DNA of 8,916 nucleotides from Chitinophagaceae bacterium (GTDB lineage: Bacteria; Bacteroidota; Bacteroidia; Chitinophagales; Chitinophagaceae): NCBI GenBank assembly GCA_019454915.1, contig JACFNM010000159.1, positions 324 to 9,239 of the forward strand, written 5' to 3'. The notes beneath the pieces are model-generated. The model ran no database searches. It saw only the letters and a list, made by a program, of their open reading frames with translations, and had not been told where the DNA came from. Positions within the stretch are counted from its first letter, which is position 1. The number at the start of each line of letters is the position of its first letter. Below, piece by piece: positions 1 through 8,130 of this stretch. The position numbers and the translations under genes were made by a program.

Positions 1-28
1 AGTATACGTGCATACTTATTCTTTTGAT

Positions 29-70
29 TTTTTGGTGATCGTTTTCCGAAAATCCTGAGGAGACCAAAAA
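29..70. repeat. 8-bp inverted repeat at the left edge
   Basis: TTTTTGGT (29-36) and ACCAAAAA (63-70) are exact inverted repeats, enclosing a smaller dyad TTTT-CCG-AAAA (42-52). They lie downstream of the gldB stop in the 105-bp end stretch, where no gene is visible on either strand. The order (T-rich arm first, A-rich arm last, read on either strand) is opposite to that of an intrinsic terminator, so no function is assigned. Confidence 0.35.
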
Positions 71-105
71 CAGGAATGATTGAGGATACTTTCCGGCCCG
101 GCTAT

Positions 106-1149
106 CTACCGGGGTTTATATTTTGAATCTTTCAAAATAGTTGCGGCGTCCAGATGCAGCAATTGATCCACGGTAGTATCGGGAAACGCCTCCATGTACT
201 TTTTGATGATCTGCCAGCCGATAAATAATGAAATATAGCCTGGAGATCCTTCTCCTAATTCGTTAGTAACGGGACCCTCTTCCACGTAAGGCTGAATCCG
301 GAGCGGGTCGCTTTCATAGATTAATTTATTCTGAAGCAGAAAACTCCATATCAACCCTTCATTGGCATAGCATCCTTTCAATTGAGCGGCTGTATAGCCA
401 ATTTTTAGTGTATCCGGCGTCCGGGGCAGGAGCTTATCTAAAATAAACAAACGCTTGCCTTTATCTATACTGAGGTCTAAAAGGGTCCTGTCTGAGGGAC
501 TGGGCGGAAAGATATCATCAATGATGTTTTTCATGCAATTTACCGGGATATAGGCCGGCTCAAATTTGCGGGAAACATATTTCGGGAAAAGAGATTGTGC
601 TATTTCACTTTGGTACAGGGTAGCTTTACTTCCCAAATGCAGTTGCAGACCAATCGCCAGAGCATCTCTTGTAATAACGTCCCCCATTTTACCCAGCCCG
701 GTTTCGAAAATGGCATCCAATGGTCCAATGAAAGTGATTATTTTCTCCGGAAGGGGATAGTCAGGAAAATAATATTTTGTAAACTTCAATCCTTCTTTTA
801 TATCATCCTCTATTGCGTTGAAATTACTGAAGATTTCCCCGGCGGTATCTTTTACTAAACGATAATCGCGGAGAAAGAGTGTAATCGCGGAATCTGAATG
901 CGAATCTTCCACCGGATAAGGGAGTCCCAATATATATTGTACATAGTCGGGTAAAAACGCAGGATACTGCTCTTCTAAACGGGACAGTCCTTCACGAATG
1001 TGATTCGTATCTAAAGCAAAAAAATCCTGATCAAATCGTTGTAATTCTATGTTCACCTTAATACCCGCAACATCGGGAATTTTCTCTCCGTCGCCACAAC
1101 CCAAAACACCCGCCAATAGCAACAGGTATCCAATAAGCCATTTTTGCAT
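106..1149 (-). CDS. gldB: GldB-family gliding motility lipoprotein
   Basis: A 347-residue predicted lipoprotein. Residues 1-17 form a signal peptide: MQK, then a hydrophobic run, ending in a lipobox V-L-G before Cys18, the predicted lipidated residue. The mature protein therefore sits in the cell envelope. Family hallmarks seen are an early 'RFD..FF' segment (about 38-44), 'YPAFLPDYV' (62-70), an 'LG...Y' then 'RKFEPAYIP' region (172-202), 'CYANEGLIW' (260-268), 'GWQIIKKYM' (311-319) and the C-terminal SKYKP. GldB is known as one of the Gld proteins required for gliding in Flavobacterium; its biochemical role is unclear, and homologues occur in non-gliding Bacteroidota. The HExxH zinc motif of distantly similar DUF2268 proteins is not visible. 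The start is chosen because it opens the signal peptide. No Shine-Dalgarno is seen, and the gap to the DUF4870 gene upstream is 103 bp. Neither gldC nor nadE, which I recall as common neighbours, is in the window. Family call firm; role in motility here is inference. Confidence 0.88.
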   Translation of the reverse strand: MQKWLIGYLLLLAGVLGCGDGEKIPDVAGIKVNIELQRFDQDFFALDTNHIREGLSRLEEQYPAFLPDYVQYILGLPYPVEDSHSDSAITLFLRDYRLVKDTAGEIFSNFNAIEDDIKEGLKFTKYYFPDYPLPEKIITFIGPLDAIFETGLGKMGDVITRDALAIGLQLHLGSKATLYQSEIAQSLFPKYVSRKFEPAYIPVNCMKNIIDDIFPPSPSDRTLLDLSIDKGKRLFILDKLLPRTPDTLKIGYTAAQLKGCYANEGLIWSFLLQNKLIYESDPLRIQPYVEEGPVTNELGEGSPGYISLFIGWQIIKKYMEAFPDTTVDQLLHLDAATILKDSKYKPR

Positions 1150-1252
1150 AGCAGCAGTAACGCTTTAGTTCTCAAAATGTTGTATCACGCTATGTAAGGA
1201 ATCCCTAAAAATGACCCCTTCATCCCGTACCTAAAAAGAAAAAGCCTCCGTT

Positions 1253-1615
1253 TTACTTGATCAACCTCCAGTTAACCGGATACCGGTATAGTTTACCGTC
1301 ATTGGCCTTAATGGTAGCGACAATTATCAGGATAAGAGCTAAAATACCGACTATCCACAGCAGGAGGGCTCCTATAATCGTTATGATAAGTCCAATACAG
1401 ATAAGCCCCACCGTTATCTGAAAATTAAGTGATTCTTTGGCGTGGGCGGCTACAAAGGGTGATTCATCTTTTTTTATCAAATAAATAACCAGCGGTGCTA
1501 TAAACCATGCAACCAACGTGAGTATGTGAGCAAGAATAGCGAGGGTTTTCTCATCGCTTGTTGGTGTGGTGGCGGGAAGCTCTTCGGTACCGAGATAAGA
1601 TTTTTGTTTGTCCAT
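1253..1615 (-). CDS. DUF4870-family small membrane protein
   Basis: A 120-residue integral membrane protein of unknown function. The N-terminal 22 residues are polar and rich in Thr/Pro/Glu. Hydrophobic segments follow at about 25-47, 64-82 and 84-103, and the chain ends with a short basic tail (YRYPVNWRLIK). The signature 'AHAKESLNFQ' (57-66), which joins the first two hydrophobic parts, and the pattern 'ILAHIL...PLVIYLIKKDESPFV' are typical of DUF4870 proteins, which belong to a broader group with Tic20-like folds. No catalytic residues can be named. The start Met at 1615 gives the usual family length. It lies 68 bp downstream of the mfd stop, with a possible promoter in that gap, and 103 bp upstream of gldB. 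No convincing hairpin terminator follows it, so read-through into gldB is possible. Family assignment is confident; no function is proposed. Confidence 0.85.
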   Translation of the reverse strand: MDKQKSYLGTEELPATTPTSDEKTLAILAHILTLVAWFIAPLVIYLIKKDESPFVAAHAKESLNFQITVGLICIGLIITIIGALLLWIVGILALILIIVATIKANDGKLYRYPVNWRLIK

Positions 1616-1648
1616 ACGTCGTTTTTTGTATGGTAATATAATTCAATT

Positions 1649-1656
1649 CAAAGAAA
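1649..1656 (-). promoter_or_regulatory. Weak candidate promoter for the DUF4870 gene
   Basis: The minus strand reads TTTCTTTG, one base off TAnnTTTG, in the 68-bp gap after mfd. An ATTG that could serve as a -33 element lies 21 nt further upstream (about 1678-1681), within the usual 17-23 nt spacing. It sits about 33 bp before the DUF4870 start. Because of the mismatch, simple read-through from mfd is an equally good explanation. Confidence 0.25.
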
Positions 1657-1683
1657 TTTCATAATCTGATACCGGAACAATAA

Positions 1684-4600
1684 TTAATGTACTACGTCTG
1701 CCTTCTTAAATACAAACTGATGCATTCTTGACAAAAAGCTTTCCAGGGATTCCATGCCCTGCACATCCTCATGAACCAGCAGAAAATTTCGACCCGTTTG
1801 TTTGAGCCTGGCTTTATTGGTAAGGGTTTGGAGGAACTGGAGCATCCTATTAAAGATATCCGATTCAAAATAGGGCGAATCAGGATTATTGATAAAATAG
1901 CATCTCAGCTTACTTTCTTTCAAAACCATCTTCTCAAAACCAAGTTCCACGGCCATCTTTCTGCAGCGTACCGTGGTGAAGAGGTCTTCCACCTCGGAGG
2001 GCACGGGCCCAAAACGGTCTTCCATTTCTTTGTATAACTCCTGTAATGCTTCTTCCGAACTGCAATGGTCGAGGCGGGTATATAAAGAAAGCCGTTCATT
2101 GATACTTTCCACATAATGATCAGGAATTAAAATCTCAAGGTCCGTATCTATCGTACAATCCTGCACGAAATCTTCCTGTTTCTGAATTTCTTCTTTAAAT
2201 ACTTCTCTGAAAGAAGTACGCTTCAACTCCCGAATAGCTTCATCCAATATCTTCTGGTACGTTTCAAATCCAATCTCTGCCATGAAGCCGCTTTGCTCTC
2301 CTCCCAGCAGGTTCCCGGCGCCGCGGATATCGAGGTCTCGCATTGCAATCTGGAATCCGCTTCCTAAGTCGCTATACTGTTCCAGCGTCCGCAATCTTTT
2401 CCTGGAATCATCAGGCAAAGTACTCAACGGCGGCGCTATTAAATAACAAAAAGCCCTTTTATTACTCCTGCCCACCCTTCCCCGCAACTGATGCAAATCG
2501 CTTAAACCAAATTGATGGGCATTATTCACGATGATCGTATTGACATTCGGGATATCCACGCCGCTCTCTACAATATTGGTAGAGACCAGCACATCATACC
2601 GGTGCTCAATAAAATCCAATATCCTTTCTTCCAGTACATTTCCCTCTAATTGTCCGTGGGCGATTCCTATACTCAAATCGGGGCATAGACCCTGTATGAC
2701 ATTCGCCATCTCGCTAAGTCCCAATACCCGGTTATGGATAAAAAATACCTGCCCGCCTCTTTCCGCCTCGAAGTATATGGCGTCTCTGATTTGGTCTTCA
2801 TTAAATACCTGCACTTCTGTTTGAATAGGCTGCCGGTTGGGAGGCGGCGTGTTGATAATGCTGAGATCGCGCGCTCCCATTAAGCTGAATTGTAACGTTC
2901 GCGGAATGGGAGTTGCCGTAAGTGTAAGGCAATCAACATTCGTTTTAAGGGTCTTGATTTTTTCCTTATGCCCCACTCCGAATTTCTGCTCTTCGTCAAT
3001 TACCAGTAAACCCAGGTCTTTGAATTTCACCTCTTTTCCTACCAGCGCATGAGTTCCGATAATAATATCAATTTTGCCTTCTTTTAGTTTCTGAAGCGTC
3101 TCCTTCCTTTCTATGGAAGATTTGAACCGGTTGAGGTAATCCACGGTCACGGGAAAATCAGCCAATCTGTCCTTAAAGGTTTTATAATGTTGAAAAGCGA
3201 GGATGGTAGTGGGTACCAACACCGCGGCCTGCTTTCCGTCGCAACAAGTTTTAAATGCGGCCCGAATGGCAATCTCCGTCTTACCAAAACCCACATCTCC
3301 GCAAATCAGGCGGTCCATGGGATAGGGACTTTCCATATCTTTTTTTACATCCGCTGAAGATTTACTTTGATCCGGGGTATCTTCATAAATAAAAGAGGCT
3401 TCGAGTTCCGTCTGCATATAGTTGTCGCGACTATGCGTGAATCCCTGCTGCGCCCGTCGCTGCGCATAGAGCTGGATGAGGTCAAAGGCAATCTCTTTTA
3501 CCTTAGCCTTTGTCTTTTCTTTTAGCCTCAGCCAAACATCACTACCCAATTTATTCACTTTCGGCACTGTACCTTCCTTACCCGTGTACTTGGCTATTTT
3601 ATGAAGCGAGTTAATATTTACATAAAGAATATCCGAATCCCTATAGATGATACGCACGGCTTCCTGCAGCTTCCCATTCACTTCAATTTTTTGTAACCCG
3701 CTGTAAACACCCACTCCGTGATCAATATGCGTAACGTAATCACCCGGTTGGAGCTCACGCAGCGCCCGTAAGGTAAGCGCTTTATTTTTATTATATGCCT
3801 GTTTAATCCGGTATTTGTGATAGCGTTGAAACAGTTGGTGATCTGTATAACATACCACTTTGAGGTCATTCGCAATGAAGCCTTCGTGAATGGAGATAGG
3901 CACGGGCACAAACTGAATTTCGGATTTCATATCCGTTAATATGCTGTGTACCCGTTCTAATTGTTTGGGGTTTTCTGCAAAAAGATAGATGGTGTATTTC
4001 TGCGCCTCCCAGTTTTTCAAATCCTTTACCAGTAATTCGAACTGGCGGTTAAAGGACGGTTGCTCTTTGGTATTAAATGCCAGTTCGATTCCGCCAAAAT
4101 GAGGCGTTCGGCCAAATTCAATGATGTGCCGTTGCTGAATCTGCTCTTCAATTAACTGAGCGGGAACGAAATCCTCATTGTGTACTTCTATCTTTTCAAT
4201 TTCATCAATATCCGTATTCTGCTTTTCTTTTAGCGTCCCCTGCACGCGGAAGAATATTTCCAGATCCTCTTCCTGTACTTCTATCTTTTCTTTTACTACA
4301 TCCCAATCCTGTACCCAGACCACCGTATTGGCAGGAAGAAATTCCAGGAGTGACACCTTTTCTCCGGAATCAAACTGAGTTTCTACGTTCGGGATAATGT
4401 TTACCTGTAACAGTTTGCGTTCGCTCAATTGAGTTTCGGGATCAAAAATCCGGATCGAGTCAACGTCATTGCCAAACAGCTCAACACGATAGGGCTTTTC
4501 ATTCCCAAATGAGTAGATATCCAGGATTCCTCCTCTCAAAGCAAACTGTCCGGGTTGATATACAAAATCCGTTCGCTCAAAACCATAATCCACAAACCGG

Positions 4601-5091
4601 GATAATAACTCGTTTACCTGAATGGTGTCTCCGGTTTTGATTCGGATAATATTACCCGACAAGGTTTTGGGTAATACCACTTTTTCAAACAAGGCTTCCG
4701 GATAGGTGATGATAGTGCCTACTCTGCTACCGGTGGAGGTGGAAAACCGGGTCAGCATCTCAGTACGCAGCATGACGTGCGAGGAATTAAGCTGCTTATA
4801 GTTTTTTCTGTTTTTAAACGAAGAAGGAAAATAAAATACGTTAAGCGCCGAGGTGAGGTTTTCTATGGTATTATGGAAATACGCCGCTTCTTCCGCGTCA
4901 TTTAAAATCACTAAGTGATTGAGTTGCGAAGAAAGATCATGACGAAAAACGGAGCTAAAAACAAATTCCGAAGAGCTACCCTGGAGATTGCTGAGAAAAA
5001 TACGCTGGGGTTCAGACAATACGATCCTATCCGCAACCTGAAAAATGCGGGGATCTTTCAAAAAAACATCCAGCAATTCATTCAAATTCAT
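1684..5091 (-). CDS. mfd: Transcription-repair coupling factor Mfd
   Basis: An 1135-residue, full-length Mfd (E. coli protein 1148). It is a cytoplasmic SF2 DNA translocase that pushes RNA polymerase stalled at DNA lesions off the template and recruits UvrA for nucleotide excision repair. Domains in order: an N-terminal UvrB-like region with 'RGGILDIYS' at about 186-194; a charged, variable linker near 260-310; a CarD-like RNA polymerase interaction domain starting near 447 ('LQPGDYVTHIDHGVG'); then two RecA-like motor lobes. Motor motifs seen are Walker A GDVGFGKT (598-605, Lys604), DEEQ box (699-702), TATPIPRT (725-732) and motif VI QLRGRVGRS (868-876). A C-terminal TRCF domain begins near 990. 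All key motor residues are intact. The start at 5091 precedes a normal Mfd N-terminus. No Shine-Dalgarno is seen, but a -7 box lies 56 bp upstream. The linker contains a 17-bp direct repeat. Identification is very secure. Confidence 0.98.
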   Translation of the reverse strand: MNLNELLDVFLKDPRIFQVADRIVLSEPQRIFLSNLQGSSSEFVFSSVFRHDLSSQLNHLVILNDAEEAAYFHNTIENLTSALNVFYFPSSFKNRKNYKQLNSSHVMLRTEMLTRFSTSTGSRVGTIITYPEALFEKVVLPKTLSGNIIRIKTGDTIQVNELLSRFVDYGFERTDFVYQPGQFALRGGILDIYSFGNEKPYRVELFGNDVDSIRIFDPETQLSERKLLQVNIIPNVETQFDSGEKVSLLEFLPANTVVWVQDWDVVKEKIEVQEEDLEIFFRVQGTLKEKQNTDIDEIEKIEVHNEDFVPAQLIEEQIQQRHIIEFGRTPHFGGIELAFNTKEQPSFNRQFELLVKDLKNWEAQKYTIYLFAENPKQLERVHSILTDMKSEIQFVPVPISIHEGFIANDLKVVCYTDHQLFQRYHKYRIKQAYNKNKALTLRALRELQPGDYVTHIDHGVGVYSGLQKIEVNGKLQEAVRIIYRDSDILYVNINSLHKIAKYTGKEGTVPKVNKLGSDVWLRLKEKTKAKVKEIAFDLIQLYAQRRAQQGFTHSRDNYMQTELEASFIYEDTPDQSKSSADVKKDMESPYPMDRLICGDVGFGKTEIAIRAAFKTCCDGKQAAVLVPTTILAFQHYKTFKDRLADFPVTVDYLNRFKSSIERKETLQKLKEGKIDIIIGTHALVGKEVKFKDLGLLVIDEEQKFGVGHKEKIKTLKTNVDCLTLTATPIPRTLQFSLMGARDLSIINTPPPNRQPIQTEVQVFNEDQIRDAIYFEAERGGQVFFIHNRVLGLSEMANVIQGLCPDLSIGIAHGQLEGNVLEERILDFIEHRYDVLVSTNIVESGVDIPNVNTIIVNNAHQFGLSDLHQLRGRVGRSNKRAFCYLIAPPLSTLPDDSRKRLRTLEQYSDLGSGFQIAMRDLDIRGAGNLLGGEQSGFMAEIGFETYQKILDEAIRELKRTSFREVFKEEIQKQEDFVQDCTIDTDLEILIPDHYVESINERLSLYTRLDHCSSEEALQELYKEMEDRFGPVPSEVEDLFTTVRCRKMAVELGFEKMVLKESKLRCYFINNPDSPYFESDIFNRMLQFLQTLTNKARLKQTGRNFLLVHEDVQGMESLESFLSRMHQFVFKKADVVH
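4181..4290. repeat. 17-bp direct repeat inside mfd
   Basis: TGTACTTCTATCTTTTC occurs at 4181-4197 and again at 4274-4290, 93 bp apart, exactly 31 codons. On the coding strand both copies encode Glu-Lys-Ile-Glu-Val (residues 268-272 and 299-303) in the charged linker after the UvrB-like region of Mfd. It may be the trace of a small in-frame duplication. Confidence 0.75.
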
Positions 5092-5146
5092 CTTAACTCA
5101 AATCCGCTCTCTGACTTTTCCACCATTTGAATCCGGTCAGAATCCG

Positions 5147-5154
5147 CAAAGTTA
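5147..5154 (-). promoter_or_regulatory. Candidate mfd promoter, -7 box TAACTTTG
   Basis: The minus strand reads TAACTTTG here, an exact match to the Bacteroidota primary-sigma -7 consensus TAnnTTTG. It lies in the 134-bp gap between leuS and mfd, in the right direction and 56 bp upstream of the mfd start, which would give an mRNA leader of roughly 45-50 nt. The -33 element is weak: only a GATTTT-like stretch, at less than the usual spacing, is seen. It would let mfd and the genes after it be transcribed independently of leuS. The six-base match is short, so this is moderate evidence. Confidence 0.45.
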
Positions 5155-5225
5155 AGATTCGTAGCCGAGAAAATCACTATCCTGCCTGATACCGCTAGTC
5201 TTGAAACTACAAATCCGTAAACACA

Positions 5226-8015
5226 CTAGCCTGCTACCACGTTAATCATCCTGTTCTTTACATAAATAATCTTTTTGGGCGTCTTCCCTTCCAGCCATTT
5301 CTGTACTATCTCATTGGCGAGGACCAGCTCTTCCACCTCTTTCTGCGTGGCATCCAGGCTGATATTCAGTTCGGTCCTCGTTTTACCGTTGACCGCAACC
5401 GGATAGTTCCGGGAAGATTCTATCAAATACTTTTCCTCCCATTTGGGAAACGCAGCATCTAAGATACTGCCTTCATTTCCCAGCCGGTGCCAGAGTTCCT
5501 CCGCAACATGAGGAGCAAAGGGAGTCAATAGAATTAAGAGGTTCTCCAGTACCTGCTTTTTGTGACACGGCAAATCCGTCAGCTCGTTAACAGCTATCAT
5601 GAATGCGCTTACCACGGTATTAAAAGAAAAGCGTTCGATATCTTCCTCCACTTTTTTAATGGTGCGGTGAAGTATCTTCCATTCCTGTGTTGTGGGCGTT
5701 TCTTCCGTCCAGACTTTTCCTTTTTGTTCGTCGTAAAACAGACGCCATAACTTTTTAAGAAACCGGTGCACGCCTTCAATTCCCTTGGTATCCCAGGGTT
5801 TACTTTGCTCCACCGGCCCCAGGAACATTTCGTACATCCGAAAAGTATCCGCACCGAACTTATTGACCAGGTCATCAGGATTAACGGTATTGAATTTGGA
5901 TTTTGACATCTTCTCCACTTCCACTCCGCAGACGTACTTACCATCTTCCAGAATGAATTCAGCATCCGCATATTCACCGTTGCGCCACTTTTTAAACGCT
6001 TCCATATCAAGCTCAACGCCATCAACTATGTTAACGTCAACATAAATCTTATCCGTTTCGTATTGTTCAATCAGTCCTAATGACACGAAAGAATTGGAAC
6101 CTCTCTTTCTATACACAAACCGGCTACTCCCCTGTATCATCCCCTGGTTGAGCAATTTCTTAAAAGGCTCATTGAACCCGATATGCCCCAAATCATATAA
6201 TACCTTCGTCCACATCCGGCTATACAACAGATGACCCACGGCATGTTCCGTTCCTCCAATATATAAATCCACCTGATTCCAGTAATCCGATACTTTTCTG
6301 TCGCAGAAGACCTTTTCATTATGGGGGTCCATATAACGCAGAAAATACCAACTGCTCCCGGCATAACCGGGCATGGTATTGGTTTCTAATGACTGGTCCG
6401 TCCAGGATTGAATATTCGCCAAGGGACCTTCTCCCTCCGGTCCGGGCTTGTAGGAATCTACATGGGGTAATTCAAGCGGAAGTTTCGATTCATCCAGCGG
6501 ATAGGCTATGCCCTCTTTCCACATAATAGGGAAAGGCTCTCCCCAATAACGCTGACGACTGAAAGCCGCGTCACGCATTTTATAATTTACTTTCCGAAGG
6601 CCAATACCATCTTCTTCTAATCGGCTTACTATTTTCTCCGCTGCCTCTTTTACCGGAAGCCCGCTGATGAATCCGCTATTCTGAATCACCACCTGCTTAT
6701 CCATAATCGCATCCTCTCCGTTATATAGATCACCGAATATATTGGTAATGGGAATCTTAAAATGTTTGGCGAACTTATGGTCGCGCTCGTCACCGCTGGG
6801 TACTGCCATAATAGCTCCCGTTCCGTAACCGGCCAAAACGTACTCACTAATCCAGACAGGAACCTCTTTACCATTCACCGGATTGATGACATAGGCGCCG
6901 GTAAAACATCCGGAGATCTTCTTTTCTGTCATCCGTTCCCGTTCGCTGCGGCTCTTTACATAAGTTACATATTCGTCCACTGCCGCTTTTTGTCGGGAAG
7001 TGGTAATCTGCCCAACCAGTTCGTGCTCAGGAGCCATTACCATAAAGTCAACACCGAAAATGGTATCAGGGCGCGTGGTATAAACTCTTAGTCCCTTCTC
7101 CTCTCCATCAGGAGGGTTAGAGAACGGGAATACGATCTCTGCGCCCGTACTTTTACCGATCCAGTTGGTTTGCATTTCCTTCATGGCATCGCTCCAGTCG
7201 AGCGTATCCAAATCACTTTGCAGACGGTCGGCGTATTCGGTAATGCGCATGTACCATTGTCGCAGTTTTTTCTTCACTACCGGGTAGCCTCCCCGTTCGC
7301 TCACGCCGTTTATCACTTCATCATTTGCGAGTACCGTTCCCAAAGCCTCACACCAGTTCACTTCCCCATAGCCACAGTATGCCAGGCGGTACTCCATCAG
7401 GATCGTCTGCCGGGTGACTTCGTCAAAATGCTTCCAATCCTCATTTGAAAAAATCAGCGAAGGGTATCCGGGGATAGAAACCTTTGCGTTAGGGAAAGGA
7501 TATTCCTTATTGCCTTCCTGTTCAAAAATTTTAACTAATCTTTCAATCGGCTCCGCCTTATTTGCTTTCCGGTTGTACCAGCTTTTAAATAATTGTAAAA
7601 AAATCCATTGCGTCCACTTGTAATAAGAAGGATCACAGGTCTTGATTTCCCGGCTCCAGTCATAACAGAAGCCAATATTATCAAGCTGTTTCCTGAAGTT
7701 ATTGATATTGTTTTCGGTGGAGACTGCAGGATGGATTCCGTGTTCGATGGCATATTGTTCAGCCGGCAGGCCAAAAGCGTCAAATCCCATAGGATGCAGC
7801 ACGTTAAAGCCTTTCAATCTTTTGTACCGGGCAAAAATATCACTGGCGATGTATCCTAACGGGTGTCCTACGTGCAACCCTGCCCCGCTCGGGTAGGGGA
7901 ACATATCCAATACATAGTACTTGGGATTAGAACTGTTGTTGTCCACGTCATACGCTCCGTCTTTTTCCCAACGCTTTTGCCAGAATTTTTCTAAGGTCTT
8001 AAAATCGTACTCCAT
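5226..8015 (-). CDS. leuS: Leucyl-tRNA synthetase
   Basis: A 929-residue class I aminoacyl-tRNA synthetase that charges tRNA-Leu with leucine in the cytoplasm. The catalytic Rossmann fold carries the HIGH-type motif HVGH at 48-51 and KMSKS at 702-706. The CP1 editing domain, which hydrolyses mischarged tRNA, shows TTRPDT (313-318) and GDERD (408-412, with the conserved Asp412), so proofreading should be intact. The C-terminal part ('FNTVVSAFMIAVNELTDL', 'LLTPFAPHVAEELW') is the anticodon-binding helical domain, followed by the small C-terminal domain. The protein is about 70 residues longer than E. coli LeuRS (860), largely because of extra sequence at about 149-208, before 'YCGYGEVNWCEALGTVLAN'. 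The start at 8015 precedes 'YDFKTLEKFWQKRWE', the usual N-terminus. It is divergent from ftsX across 246 bp and 134 bp upstream of mfd. No T-box motif is seen in the leader. Identification is very secure. Confidence 0.98.
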   Translation of the reverse strand: MEYDFKTLEKFWQKRWEKDGAYDVDNNSSNPKYYVLDMFPYPSGAGLHVGHPLGYIASDIFARYKRLKGFNVLHPMGFDAFGLPAEQYAIEHGIHPAVSTENNINNFRKQLDNIGFCYDWSREIKTCDPSYYKWTQWIFLQLFKSWYNRKANKAEPIERLVKIFEQEGNKEYPFPNAKVSIPGYPSLIFSNEDWKHFDEVTRQTILMEYRLAYCGYGEVNWCEALGTVLANDEVINGVSERGGYPVVKKKLRQWYMRITEYADRLQSDLDTLDWSDAMKEMQTNWIGKSTGAEIVFPFSNPPDGEEKGLRVYTTRPDTIFGVDFMVMAPEHELVGQITTSRQKAAVDEYVTYVKSRSERERMTEKKISGCFTGAYVINPVNGKEVPVWISEYVLAGYGTGAIMAVPSGDERDHKFAKHFKIPITNIFGDLYNGEDAIMDKQVVIQNSGFISGLPVKEAAEKIVSRLEEDGIGLRKVNYKMRDAAFSRQRYWGEPFPIMWKEGIAYPLDESKLPLELPHVDSYKPGPEGEGPLANIQSWTDQSLETNTMPGYAGSSWYFLRYMDPHNEKVFCDRKVSDYWNQVDLYIGGTEHAVGHLLYSRMWTKVLYDLGHIGFNEPFKKLLNQGMIQGSSRFVYRKRGSNSFVSLGLIEQYETDKIYVDVNIVDGVELDMEAFKKWRNGEYADAEFILEDGKYVCGVEVEKMSKSKFNTVNPDDLVNKFGADTFRMYEMFLGPVEQSKPWDTKGIEGVHRFLKKLWRLFYDEQKGKVWTEETPTTQEWKILHRTIKKVEEDIERFSFNTVVSAFMIAVNELTDLPCHKKQVLENLLILLTPFAPHVAEELWHRLGNEGSILDAAFPKWEEKYLIESSRNYPVAVNGKTRTELNISLDATQKEVEELVLANEIVQKWLEGKTPKKIIYVKNRMINVVAG

Positions 8016-8041
8016 CGTATTTAAAATCCATTATTATATAA

Positions 8042-8078
8042 ACTTAACGGGTATAAAGAAATATTCCTTTTGTTAAGT
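8042..8078 (-). repeat. Nested dyad in the leuS leader
   Basis: ACTTAAC (8042-8048) and GTTAAGT (8072-8078) are exact inverted repeats enclosing a near-palindrome at 8055-8070 (AAAG, one mismatch, AATATT, one mismatch, CTTT). In the leuS mRNA this would lie between the predicted transcription start and the start codon. It could be a leader hairpin or an operator. The stems are A/T-rich, so stability is modest. No T-box sequence accompanies it. Confidence 0.4.
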
Positions 8079-8092
8079 CGTTATGTGGGGGG

Positions 8093-8100
8093 CAAAATTA
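8093..8100 (-). promoter_or_regulatory. Candidate leuS promoter, -7 box TAATTTTG
   Basis: The minus strand reads TAATTTTG, an exact TAnnTTTG match, 77 bp upstream of the leuS start and in the correct orientation. A start of transcription shortly after it would give a leader of about 70 nt containing the dyad at 8042-8078. The -33 element is poor. It is the mirror image of the candidate ftsX -7 box at 8123-8130. Confidence 0.5.
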
Positions 8101-8122
8101 CGGAAAGCAGCTATAAAACTAT

Positions 8123-8130
8123 TAATTTTG
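8123..8130 (+). promoter_or_regulatory. Candidate ftsX promoter, -7 box TAATTTTG
   Basis: The plus strand reads TAATTTTG, an exact match to the Bacteroidota -7 consensus, in the leuS-ftsX divergent region. Transcription would begin near 8135, leaving a leader of about 125 nt before the preferred ftsX start. No good TTTG-like -33 element is seen at the normal spacing; the expected position overlaps the opposing leuS -7 box. Everything downstream of it (hairpin, short frame, terminator-like structure) would be in the ftsX leader RNA. Confidence 0.5.

Noticed and set aside
97..113. CCCGG/CCGGG inverted repeat spanning the gldB stop codon, as a gldB terminator
   Set aside because: The stem is only 5 bp around a 7-nt loop and no T-run follows on the minus strand.
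1232..1252. T-rich stretch just after the DUF4870 stop on the minus strand (GGCTTTTTCTTTTT) as a terminator
   Set aside because: No adequate hairpin precedes it; the nearest dyad (CCGG-TTAA-CTGG) is short and more than 20 nt away.
5160..5225. TAGT/ACTA dyad after leuS as a terminator
   Set aside because: A 4-bp stem with no adjacent T-run on the minus strand.
5609..6025. 138-codon open frame on the minus strand overlapping leuS
   Set aside because: It lies fully inside leuS in another frame, has no recognisable domain, and leuS is intact over its whole length.
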